Of a stretch of DNA of 64,000 nucleotides, positions 26,346 through 34,212 are shown piece by piece. The DNA comes from Dyella_B sp035503745 (GTDB lineage: Bacteria; Pseudomonadota; Gammaproteobacteria; Xanthomonadales; Rhodanobacteraceae): NCBI RefSeq assembly GCF_035503745.1, contig NZ_DATJTC010000035.1, positions 14,018 to 78,017 on the forward strand, read 5' to 3'. The notes beneath the pieces are model-generated. The model ran no database searches. It was not told the origin of the DNA and was given only the letters and a program-made list of their open reading frames with translations. Each line of letters opens with the position of its first letter. Position 1 is the first letter of the stretch. The position numbers and the translations under genes are program-made.

Positions 26346-27782
26346 TCAGACGAGGCCACCCATCATCAGGTACTTCAACTCGACGTACTCATCGAGCCCG
26401 TAGCGGGAACCTTCGCGGCCGAGGCCCGATTCCTTCACGCCGCCGAACGGCGCCACTTCGGTGGAGATGATCCCTTCGTTGACGCCGATCATGCCGCTCT
26501 CGATCGCTTCGGCCACGCGCCAGATACGCTGCATATCCCGCGTGTAGAAATACGCGGAAAGACCGTACGGCGTGCCATTGGCGGCGGCGATGACTTCCGC
26601 TTCGGTGTCGAAGCGAAAGCACGCGGCGACCGGGCCGAAGGTCTCGTCCTCGGCGATCAGCATGTCGTGGGTGGCATCGATCAGCACGGTCGGCTCGTAG
26701 AACGTGCCGCCCAACGCATGCGGCTTGCCGCCAAGCAGAACCTTCGCACCCTTGCCCACCGCATCGGCGACGTGGGCCTGCACCTTATCGAGCGCCGCCT
26801 GGTTGATCAGCGGCCCTTGCTCGACCTCGCCGGTCAAGCCGTTGCCGACGCGCAACCGGCCGACCGCTGCCGCAAGTGCACGGGTAAACGCCTCATAGAC
26901 GCCGCTCTGCACGTAGAAGCGGTTGACGCACACGCAGGTTTGTCCGGTGTTGCGGAATTTCGACGCCATCGCGCCGCGCACGGCGGCATCGATGTCCGCA
27001 TCGTCGAACACGATGAAAGGAGCGTTGCCACCCAGTTCCAGCGACATTTTCTTCAAGGTATTCGCACACTGGCCCGCCAGCAGCTTGCCGGTGCGGGTGG
27101 AACCGGTGAACGACAGCTTGCGCACGACCTCCGACTGCGTAAGCACTTTGCCGATGGCACGCGCATCGCCGGCCACCACGTTGAACACGCCGGCGGGAAT
27201 GCCGGCCTGTTCGGCCAGTACCGCCAACGCCAACGCCGACAGCGGCGTATCTTCGGCGGGCTTGAGCACCATCGTGCAACCTGCGGCGAGCGCGGGCGCC
27301 GCCTTGCGCGTAATCATCGCCAAGGGGAAGTTCCACGGCGTGATCGCCGCGACGACGCCTACCGGCTCGCGCATCACCAGGATCTTGGAGCCGGGAAACG
27401 GACTGGGAACGACATCGCCATAGGCGCGCTTGGCTTCTTCGGCGAACCATTCCAGAAAGCTGGCCGCATACGCCACCTCGCCGCGCGCCTCGGCGATGGG
27501 CTTGCCCTGCTCGCGGGTGAGCAGTTCGGCCAGCGCGTCCATGTGTTGCAGCATCAACTCGCCCCAGCGGCGAACCTTGATGCTGCGCTCCTTCGCGGTC
27601 AGCGCGCGCCAGCCTGGAAACGCCCTTGCCGCCGCGTCCACGGCCAGCTGGGCCTCCGCTTCGCCGCCATGCGCGATCTCCACGATGATCGCGCCGGTGG
27701 CCGGATTGCGCACCGGGAAGAAGGTGGCGCTGCTCACCCATTGGCCATCGATGTAGTGCCCGTTGCGAATCAGGCCGTTCAT
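26346..27782 (-). CDS. NAD(P)-dependent succinate-semialdehyde-type dehydrogenase
   Basis: Aldehyde dehydrogenase of the GabD/SSADH subfamily, 478 residues. It shows ITPWNFPLAMITRKAAPALAAG, KPAEDTPLSALAL, FTGSTRTGKLL, the catalytic Glu in MSLELGGNAPF and the catalytic Cys in NTGQTCVCVNRF. The C-terminal APFGGVKESGLGREGS is typical of GabD. It overlaps the aldo/keto reductase gene by four bases (ATGA), so the two are translationally coupled. In this context it may oxidise an aldehyde from a small catabolic pathway rather than GABA-derived semialdehyde. Confidence 0.92.
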   Translation of the reverse strand: MNGLIRNGHYIDGQWVSSATFFPVRNPATGAIIVEIAHGGEAEAQLAVDAAARAFPGWRALTAKERSIKVRRWGELMLQHMDALAELLTREQGKPIAEARGEVAYAASFLEWFAEEAKRAYGDVVPSPFPGSKILVMREPVGVVAAITPWNFPLAMITRKAAPALAAGCTMVLKPAEDTPLSALALAVLAEQAGIPAGVFNVVAGDARAIGKVLTQSEVVRKLSFTGSTRTGKLLAGQCANTLKKMSLELGGNAPFIVFDDADIDAAVRGAMASKFRNTGQTCVCVNRFYVQSGVYEAFTRALAAAVGRLRVGNGLTGEVEQGPLINQAALDKVQAHVADAVGKGAKVLLGGKPHALGGTFYEPTVLIDATHDMLIAEDETFGPVAACFRFDTEAEVIAAANGTPYGLSAYFYTRDMQRIWRVAEAIESGMIGVNEGIISTEVAPFGGVKESGLGREGSRYGLDEYVELKYLMMGGLV

Positions 27783-28816
27783 GCCACCTTCCCCTTCGTG
27801 CCGGCAAAGACATCGCGGGCTGGACGTGGCTCGCGGGCGATGCGCTTGCCGGCGGTGTAATCGTTGATCAGGTCGCAGGGCGTGTAGTTGCGCTCCAGTT
27901 CGTAGCGCTCCTCGTCATCGAGCTTGGTGTCCAGCGCGGCCAGCGCGCTGTCGAACTGCGCCGGCGAATCGGCGCCGACCAGCATGCTGGCGACGCTGCC
28001 CTGGCCAAGCACCCAGGCCTGCGCAATCTGCGCGGCGCAGACGCCGCGCCTGGCCGCCACGCGCGCCGCGGAGGCGGCAATCTGCAGCGAGGCCTGGTCG
28101 CCGTACATCTGGGCGGTGAAGAAGTCGGTCTGGTTGCGGGTCGATTGCGCATCGCCGGTAAGCAGGCCGCGCGCGAGCGGGCTGAACACCGACACGCCAA
28201 TGCCCTGGTCGTTGCAGTAAGGGATCATTTCGCGTTCTTCCTCGCGGTAGGCGAGGTTGTACTGCAGCTGCATGTTGATCGGCCTGGCCCAGCCGCGGCG
28301 CTCGCAGACCTGGATGATCTTGGCCAACTGCCAGGTGTTCATGGTGGAGACGCCGATGTAGCGCGCCTTGCCCGAACGCACGATATCGTTCAGCGCTTCC
28401 ATCGTTTCCTCGACCGGCGTGTTGATGTCGAAGAAATGCAGCATGTAGATGTCGATGTAATCCATCGCCAGGCGGGTAAGCGAGCCGTCGATGCCATCCA
28501 TCACGTGCTTGCGCGAATGACCGCCGGCATTGGGATGGGCGCCCATGTCGTAGCCGACCTTGGTCGTGACCACGATTTCATCGCGGCGGACCAGGCGCTT
28601 GAGGATGTTGCCCACCACTTCCTCGCCCACGCCGGTGGAATAGAAATCGGCCAGGTCGATGAAGTTGACGCCGGCATCCAGCGCATGGCGCACGATGGGC
28701 TCACTCTGCTCTTCGTCGAAGATCCAGGGTTTCCAGCGCGGCGTACCCATGTTCATCGTGCCCAGGCACAGGCGCGACACTTTCAGGCCGGATTGGCCCA
28801 GTCGAACGTATTCCAT
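27779..28816 (-). CDS. Aldo/keto reductase
   Basis: NADP-dependent oxidoreductase of the AKR superfamily, 345 residues. The catalytic tetrad can be traced: Asp and Tyr in NFIDLADFYSTGVGEE, Lys in VVTTKVGYD and His in IYMLHFFD. The start MEYVRLGQSGLKVSRLCLGTM is at 28816 behind GGAG; the open frame runs further up into the Fae gene in another phase and is not coding there. It lies 34 bases downstream of the Fae homologue and overlaps the dehydrogenase start by four bases. Confidence 0.93.
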   Translation of the reverse strand: MEYVRLGQSGLKVSRLCLGTMNMGTPRWKPWIFDEEQSEPIVRHALDAGVNFIDLADFYSTGVGEEVVGNILKRLVRRDEIVVTTKVGYDMGAHPNAGGHSRKHVMDGIDGSLTRLAMDYIDIYMLHFFDINTPVEETMEALNDIVRSGKARYIGVSTMNTWQLAKIIQVCERRGWARPINMQLQYNLAYREEEREMIPYCNDQGIGVSVFSPLARGLLTGDAQSTRNQTDFFTAQMYGDQASLQIAASAARVAARRGVCAAQIAQAWVLGQGSVASMLVGADSPAQFDSALAALDTKLDDEERYELERNYTPCDLINDYTAGKRIAREPRPARDVFAGTKGKVA

Positions 28817-28850
28817 GGCTTCTGCTCCGGTTTCTTTCGCGTAGGACGGC

Positions 28851-29369
28851 TCACGCCTGCTTGGGCGTGTAGAAAGGGTTGGATACCTCGCGTGCGGCGG
28901 CGAACACTTCCTGGCGCGTGGGCAGGCCGAGCATGGCGGCGCGAATCGCGTTCTTGCAGGCGCGATAGTTGTTCGCAAAGACGGCGTCGAGATCGTCCGT
29001 GGCCGGGTTGACCCAGTTGGCGGATACCACCACCCAGTCGTTCTCCGCCTCCGGCGGCAGCACGCCTTCTTCCAGCGATTCGGCCACGGCCTTGGCGATG
29101 CCGGCCTGCGAGGCGCCCCAGGTCGCGTTGCCGTGGAAATCGCCGGCAATCTGCGCCTTGTTGACGTAAAGCGTGAGCGGTTTGGTCGGCACGCCCGGTC
29201 TGGCGATGATCACAAAGGGCGCGTGCCCCGCCGAGGGCGTGGCCAGGGCGGTGGCAAAAGCCTGCCCGGCGGGACCGTTGCGCGGGCCCACCAACACGTT
29301 GATGTGCGCCAGGTTGACGCCTGGCCCTTCAAAACCTTCGCCGATGTAGAGCTGCTTGTGCGTGTCCAT
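28851..29369 (-). CDS. fae: Formaldehyde-activating enzyme (Fae) homologue
   Basis: A 172-residue protein of the Fae family, which condenses formaldehyde with tetrahydromethanopterin in methylotrophs. Family features: GEGFEGPGVNLAHINVLVGPRNGPAGQAFATALA with the active-site-type His, PLTLYVNKAQI, GNATWGASQAGIAKAVAES and the VNPATDDLDAVFANNYRACKNAI tail. It heads a leftward operon with an aldo/keto reductase, an aldehyde dehydrogenase and a transporter. No methanopterin pathway genes are in the window, so a different aldehyde or role is possible. The ATG at 29369 has only a weak ribosome-binding site. Confidence 0.92.
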   Translation of the reverse strand: MDTHKQLYIGEGFEGPGVNLAHINVLVGPRNGPAGQAFATALATPSAGHAPFVIIARPGVPTKPLTLYVNKAQIAGDFHGNATWGASQAGIAKAVAESLEEGVLPPEAENDWVVVSANWVNPATDDLDAVFANNYRACKNAIRAAMLGLPTRQEVFAAAREVSNPFYTPKQA

Positions 29370-29544
29370 CCGAGTTGCCGCCGTGTCGCAATGAGGTGAT
29401 TGCGCATTTTGTGATTCATGCGGCAGACGAAAAAATCAGCCTTCCCTGATGCAGGCATGAGGAAAATTCCGCAGCACTCGTGGATCAACCCCTACACGAC
29501 TTAGAACGTGTCGTTAGTGCGCGGCGACGTATCCGCAGCGTCCG

Positions 29545-29575
29545 AACCGGCGCGGCGAAGCGCCGCCTAGCGGTT
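29545..29575. repeat. Nested GC-rich hairpin upstream of fae / downstream of the sensor kinase
   Basis: Outer AACCG / CGGTT and inner GCGGCG-AAG-CGCCGC inverted repeats in the 279-base stretch between the Fae start (29369) and the sensor kinase stop (29649). No T-run. The rest of that stretch shows no recognisable gene; it must carry the promoter for the fae operon. Confidence 0.5.
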
Positions 29576-29648
29576 AAGAAAAATACGATCAGCGATCCCT
29601 ATGCGGCATGCCTCACCTGACGCGACGGCCGGCAAGGCAACGCGGATC

Positions 29649-31022
29649 TCAGCCTGCTTCGGCCGCCGGCAGTTGCAGGGTTACTTCCAGGCCGCCATCG
29701 TCACCGTTGCGCGCCACGACCGTGCCCTCGTGCACCTGCATCACGCGTTGCACGATCGCCAGCCCCAGTCCGTGCCCGGTCGCGTGCACGGCGTTGGTGC
29801 CGCGATAGAACGGCCGGAATACCAGCTCCAGTTCGTCGTCGGGCACGCCTGGCCCTTGATCGCGCACGCACACGCGCGCCTGGCCCTGGCGGCATTCGGC
29901 CGTGATTTCGACGCAGTGCCGGTCCGGACTGAACTTCACGGCGTTGGCGATGATGTTGTCCAGCGCGCGCTCCAGCAAGATGCCGCTGCCGCGCACCATC
30001 ACCGGGCGCGCGCAGCTTAGGTGGAAGGCGATACCGCGCGCCTGCGCCTCGACCTGCGCCGCATCGACTCGTTCGCGCACCAGTTCGGCCAAGTCCACCG
30101 CATCGCGTTCCATGCCGGGCAACCCGCCTTCGAGCCGCGACAGCGCCAGCATTTCGGCGGTCATGCGATCCATGCGCGCGATTTCCTGTTCGGCGCGGCG
30201 GAAATGCGCGGAGGCTTTTTCCTTATCGGCGCTGTGTTGCGCCAGATCCAGAATCAGATGCAGGCGCGCCAGCGGCGAACGCAGCTCGTGCGACAGATCC
30301 TGCAGCACACCGCGCTCGTGCGTCACCAGCAGTTCGATGTGCTCGGCCATGGTGTTGAAATCGCGTGCAAGCTGTCCGAGTTCGTCGCGCGCATCGCTCC
30401 AGCGACTGTCCACGCGCGTGGCAAACTCTCCGGCGGCCATCTTGCGCGTTGCCCCGCGCATCGCCTCGACCGGACGCGACACGCTGCGCGCCACCCACCA
30501 GCCGATGCCGCCGACCAGCAACAACGACAAGCCCAGTTGCACACCCAGCAGAATCTTCTCGCGCATATGGCGCGGGATGCGCTGGCGCGAACTGCTTATG
30601 GCAACCAGCTGGCGCGCTTGGCCATCGGCGCCGGTGACCTGCTGCACAACGATGTAGACCCCCGGGAACGGCCGTATCTGCACGTTGCGGCCCGACGCCA
30701 GCCAACGCGGCAGCGCATCGCGCAGGCTCGACGGCAGTCGAATGTCGTGCAGCGCCTGGCCGTTCTCGTACAGCGTGGCGTCGATGCCCTCGCCACGTTG
30801 CTGCGCGATCCACGCATCGAGGCCGTCAGCGCCGTCGTTGTCATAGGCATCTTCGGCGCTCTGCGCAAGGGCGGTCCAATTGATGTCCTGTTCAGTGGAA
30901 AAGGCGATGAACTGAGTGGTCAGCCAGCTGCTGAGCACCAGCACCAGCAGATTGGCGATGCAGAAAAAAATCAGCAGCCGCCAGAACAGCGGACTGCGAA
31001 ACGGGCTTTTGAACGAACTCAT
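29649..31022 (-). CDS. CpxA-like sensor histidine kinase
   Basis: A 457-residue inner-membrane kinase: a transmembrane segment at about residues 11-34, a periplasmic sensor of about 130 residues, a second membrane segment near 175-195, HAMP (VARSVSRPVEAMRGATRKMAAG), H-box DLSHELRSPLARLHL with the phospho-His, N-box NIIANAVKFSP, and G-boxes DQGPGVPDD and GHGLGLAIVQRVM. It overlaps the response regulator by the ATGA at 31019-31022. Divergence of the pair from a Spy/CpxP-like gene makes an envelope-stress Cpx role likely. Confidence 0.93.
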   Translation of the reverse strand: MSSFKSPFRSPLFWRLLIFFCIANLLVLVLSSWLTTQFIAFSTEQDINWTALAQSAEDAYDNDGADGLDAWIAQQRGEGIDATLYENGQALHDIRLPSSLRDALPRWLASGRNVQIRPFPGVYIVVQQVTGADGQARQLVAISSSRQRIPRHMREKILLGVQLGLSLLLVGGIGWWVARSVSRPVEAMRGATRKMAAGEFATRVDSRWSDARDELGQLARDFNTMAEHIELLVTHERGVLQDLSHELRSPLARLHLILDLAQHSADKEKASAHFRRAEQEIARMDRMTAEMLALSRLEGGLPGMERDAVDLAELVRERVDAAQVEAQARGIAFHLSCARPVMVRGSGILLERALDNIIANAVKFSPDRHCVEITAECRQGQARVCVRDQGPGVPDDELELVFRPFYRGTNAVHATGHGLGLAIVQRVMQVHEGTVVARNGDDGGLEVTLQLPAAEAG

Positions 31023-31714
31023 GCCGGCGCCCCGCCGCCGGTGAGCAGCACATAGCCGGCGCCGCGCACCGAATCGATGCGCGGCGACTGCGGCGATGCT
31101 TCCGCCAGCTTGTGCCGCAGCCGGCTCACGTGCACGTCGATGCTGCGGTCGAAGCGTTCCAGTTCGCGGCCAAGCGCGATGCGCGTGAGGGAGGTTTTGT
31201 CGATCACCTCGCCCGCGCGCTGCACCAGGATCAGCAACAAGGCAAACTCGGCACCGGTGAGATTGAGTTCCTGCTCGCCGGCATAAGCGCGCCGTTCGCC
31301 CGGCATCAGGCGCAGCACGCCGGCGCTGATCACGCCAACGGCTTCCACCGTGTGGCGCCGCAGCTGTGCGCGCACACGCGCCAGCAATTCGCGCGGCAGG
31401 CAGGGCTTGGACAGGTAATCGTCGGCGCCCAGCTCCAGGCCTACCACGCGGTCCACCGGTTCGCCGCGGCCGGACAACATGATCACCGGCAGGCGATGCT
31501 GCGCACGCAGTTCGCGCAAGGTATCCAGGCCGCTGCGGCCGGGCATCATCACGTCCAGTATCAACAAGTCCGGGCGCGTGGCGGCATCGCGCAGCAGCGC
31601 CAGTACGGCCTCGCCGTCGTGCGCCACGTCCACTTGCAGGCCTTCGCGGCGCAGGTATTCGGCCAGCAGGGCGCACAGTTCGCGATCGTCATCGCCAATC
31701 AGTATTCGGGACAT
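31019..31714 (-). CDS. CpxR-like OmpR-family response regulator
   Basis: A 231-residue regulator: receiver domain with phospho-acceptor Asp in LLILDVMMPGRSG, acidic pair DDD near residue 9, and the switch Lys in DDYLSKPCLPREL; then a winged-helix domain (LTGAEFALLLILVQRAGEVIDKTSL ... DVHVSRLRHKL ... VRGAGYVL). It is the first gene of the two-gene operon. The 181-base gap to the divergent Spy/CpxP-like gene probably holds its binding sites. Confidence 0.94.
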   Translation of the reverse strand: MSRILIGDDDRELCALLAEYLRREGLQVDVAHDGEAVLALLRDAATRPDLLILDVMMPGRSGLDTLRELRAQHRLPVIMLSGRGEPVDRVVGLELGADDYLSKPCLPRELLARVRAQLRRHTVEAVGVISAGVLRLMPGERRAYAGEQELNLTGAEFALLLILVQRAGEVIDKTSLTRIALGRELERFDRSIDVHVSRLRHKLAEASPQSPRIDSVRGAGYVLLTGGGAPA

Positions 31715-31895
31715 GAAATTCGTATCGCATAGCGCGGCAAGACACGGCGCTTACTATCGCATTACGCGCCGCGATTGGCTGCCGCTGGCTTGCGCGACAC
31801 TGACTTTACCCTTCTTTACATGGCCGCAAAGATCTTAAACACGCTCCTGGTTTCCAATAATCACAACACCCCCTCACTCAAGCAGGAGCTTCACT

Positions 31896-32411
31896 ATGCG
31901 CAAGACAATGACCCTGTCGATCATCCTGGCTGCGGCCCTGGGCTGCTCCGCGCTGGCATTGGCCGGCCCCGGCGGACAGGATTTCGGCCCGGGCCCCGGC
32001 GGCTTCCACGGCCACGGCCATCACGGCGGCGCCGGCCTGCTGCTGAAGGGCGTCAACCTCACCGACGCCCAGAAGGCCTCGATCAAGCAGATCATGCAGC
32101 AGAGCTTCACCCAGCTTAAGCCGCAGTTCCAGGCGGTTCGTACACAGCGCGAGGCATTTGAAGCGCTGTCGCCGAGCTCTTCGGGCTACCAGGCCGCCGC
32201 TGCGAGCCTCGCCCAGGCCGAAGCCAACCTGACCAGCGCCCGCATCGTCGCCCGCGCCGCGGCTACCGCCCAGATCTACACCACCGTGCTGACTGCCTCC
32301 CAGCAGAGCCAGGTTGCCGCAAACAAGGCCGCCATGCAGGCGCGCAAGGCCGAGTGGCAGCAGTTCAAGGCTTCGCACGCGTCCTCGACCCCGACCACCT
32401 CGGGCCAGTAA
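31896..32411 (+). CDS. Spy/CpxP-family periplasmic protein
   Basis: A 171-residue exported protein. The signal peptide is MRKTMTLSIILAAALGCSALALA. The mature part starts with a Gly/His-rich stretch (GFHGHGHHGGAG, possibly metal-binding) and continues as long helices with LTDAQKASIKQIMQQ and LTASQQSQVAANKA, matching the LTxxQ repeats of Spy/CpxP chaperones and Cpx feedback inhibitors. It is divergent from the Cpx-like two-component genes, as cpxP is from cpxRA in enterics. It ends in a terminator at 32480. Confidence 0.88.
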   Translation: MRKTMTLSIILAAALGCSALALAGPGGQDFGPGPGGFHGHGHHGGAGLLLKGVNLTDAQKASIKQIMQQSFTQLKPQFQAVRTQREAFEALSPSSSGYQAAAASLAQAEANLTSARIVARAAATAQIYTTVLTASQQSQVAANKAAMQARKAEWQQFKASHASSTPTTSGQ

Positions 32412-32479
32412 TTGCACCCACAACAAAAAGTATCCAGGTTAGTAGGATCTTAGCGGACGTTCTGACCCGGAATAACTTG

Positions 32480-32511
32480 GCGATCGCCGCTGCATCGGCG
32501 ATCGCTTTTTT
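32480..32511 (+). terminator. Rho-independent terminator after the Spy/CpxP-like gene
   Basis: GCGATCGCCG-CTGCAT-CGGCGATCGC followed by T6: a perfect 10-bp stem, 68 bases after the stop codon. Confidence 0.93.
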
Positions 32512-32528
32512 ATGTCCGCCTGCAACGA

Positions 32529-33065
32529 TTACGGAGCTTTGGGGAAATCCAGCACGGTGTCGTTCACGCGATTGAGCATGTTGGTGAACAGGATCGCGCT
32601 GATCGCATACAGGGCTTCTACGATCTGGCGGTCGCTGTAGCCTGCCTGCTTGACGTTTTGCAATACTTCGGCCGGAACCGGGCCGTTGCTCTTGAACACG
32701 TCCAGCGCAAATTTCACCAGCGCGTCGAGCTTGGCATCGGCGCTGAAACCGCCATCGCGCAGTTCGTGCAGTTCCTGGACGCCGAAGCCGGCCATCTTGC
32801 CCATCATGCTGTGCGCCGCCAGGCAGTAGTCGCAGCCGGACACTTCGCTGATGGCCAGGTTGATGGCTTCCTGCTCGCGGGCGCTGAGTTCGCCCTTCTT
32901 CAGCACGGCGCCGGTCTGCAGCACCTGGTTCAGTACCGCCGGAGCGTTGCTGCCCAGGGTAAGGTAGGAGTTGGGCACCCGGCCGATGGCGCGCTTGATG
33001 CCGGTGAACAACTGTTCGGTTTCGCCGGTGGCTTGGTCGATCTCAATGGTGTGAAGGCGGTTCAT
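32529..33065 (-). CDS. AhpD-like alkylhydroperoxidase / carboxymuconolactone decarboxylase-family protein
   Basis: A 178-residue all-helical protein of the CMD/AhpD fold. The redox motif is CDYCLAAHSMMGK near residue 80, the CxxC plus His expected for alkylhydroperoxide-reducing members. The N-terminal YLTLGSNAPAVLNQVLQTG region fits the uncharacterised peroxidase-related group. It is divergent from an AraC-type regulator with 141 bases between the starts, a typical arrangement for a regulator and its single target. Confidence 0.9.
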   Translation of the reverse strand: MNRLHTIEIDQATGETEQLFTGIKRAIGRVPNSYLTLGSNAPAVLNQVLQTGAVLKKGELSAREQEAINLAISEVSGCDYCLAAHSMMGKMAGFGVQELHELRDGGFSADAKLDALVKFALDVFKSNGPVPAEVLQNVKQAGYSDRQIVEALYAISAILFTNMLNRVNDTVLDFPKAP

Positions 33066-33206
33066 ATCGGTTCTCCAGGAAAAGGGGGGTTGGGCGGTTG
33101 CGGCGACAGGCTGTGCCGTTCCCGTGGAGATATGTTAGGTTTGCGCCTTGCCACGATCTGCACATAAACGTCTCTATTTTTTGCTCAAACGTCTCACGCT
33201 GCCGCC

Positions 33207-34148
33207 ATGGACAATCTGAGCCATCTGATCCGGGCCCTGGCCCCGTCTGGCGCCGTGGACCTGCATTGCCTGCTGGCGGGGATCTGGGTGGCGCCGCATC
33301 CCCAAGCGCCGCCGGGCCACGTGCCCTATCACGTGATCGTGGACGGCAAGCTGCGACTGCGTACCGCGCGCGGCGCGCAGATTTTCCAGGCCGGGGACGT
33401 GCTGGTGTTCCCGCACGGCACCGACCACCAACTCGAAAGCGTGCAGTTGGACGAAGGCGATGCCACGCCCGATGACGATAGCGAACGGCAGTTCAATGGC
33501 GCCGTCACGCGGATCGTCACGCGCGGCGAAGGCCCCGTGCTGGACATGCTCTGCGGCAAATTCATCATGGGCGAAACCGGCAGCTCGCTACTGCGCTCGC
33601 TGCCGGACGTGCTGCATATCCGCGTCGGCGACCGCACGCCGCTATTTGCGCTGATCCAGATCATGCGCAACGAAAGCGCCGACCCCAAACCCGGCAGCGC
33701 GGCGCTGATCGATGAACTATCCAGCGCGCTGTTCACGCTGTTGCTGCGCCGGCTGATGGCAGAAGAACAGCTCACCGGCACCGTGCTGGCGCTGTTGGCC
33801 GATCCACGCATGAGCCGCGCGGTGGAAGCGGTGCTGCTCGATCCTGCGCAAGCATGGACGGTGGGCACGCTGGCCGAACGCGCGCACGTCTCGCGCGCCA
33901 CGTTCGCACGCCGCTTTGCGCAACGGGGTGGCCTGTCGCCGCTGGAATGGGTGACCAGCGTACGCATGGAACTGGCGGCACGGCTGCTGGTGCGCGAGGG
34001 ACTGCCCGCCAACCAGGTCGCCGAACGCTGCGGCTACGCGTCGGAGGCCGCGTTCGGGCGCGTGTTCAAAAAACATTATCAAAGCGCCCCCGGCAGTTAT
34101 CGCCGCGACAGATTGAAACGAATGGCCCACAACCTATCCGGCATCTGA
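33207..34148 (+). CDS. AraC-family regulator with cupin N-terminus
   Basis: A 313-residue regulator. Residues 1-190 form a cupin-type sensor (cupin_6 group: HYHV-like PYHVIVDGKLRLRTARGAQIFQAGDVLVFPHGTDHQL). The last 100 residues hold two helix-turn-helix motifs (WTVGTLAERAHVSRATFARRFAQRGG and NQVAERCGYASEAAFGRVFKKHYQSAPGSYRR). It is divergent from the AhpD-like gene, which is probably its target. The inducer is unknown. Confidence 0.92.
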   Translation: MDNLSHLIRALAPSGAVDLHCLLAGIWVAPHPQAPPGHVPYHVIVDGKLRLRTARGAQIFQAGDVLVFPHGTDHQLESVQLDEGDATPDDDSERQFNGAVTRIVTRGEGPVLDMLCGKFIMGETGSSLLRSLPDVLHIRVGDRTPLFALIQIMRNESADPKPGSAALIDELSSALFTLLLRRLMAEEQLTGTVLALLADPRMSRAVEAVLLDPAQAWTVGTLAERAHVSRATFARRFAQRGGLSPLEWVTSVRMELAARLLVREGLPANQVAERCGYASEAAFGRVFKKHYQSAPGSYRRDRLKRMAHNLSGI

Positions 34149-34212
34149 CTGTCACTGTTTTGTCTTGCCCAGTGCTTAGCTTCCCGAAGGCCGACCACCA
34201 AAGGGGCAAGCC

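Noticed and set aside
29649..31676. 675-codon frame that seems to fuse a response regulator and a kinase
   Set aside because: The first 218 codons are the regulator gene in the wrong frame; the real kinase starts at 31022 with an ATGA overlap.
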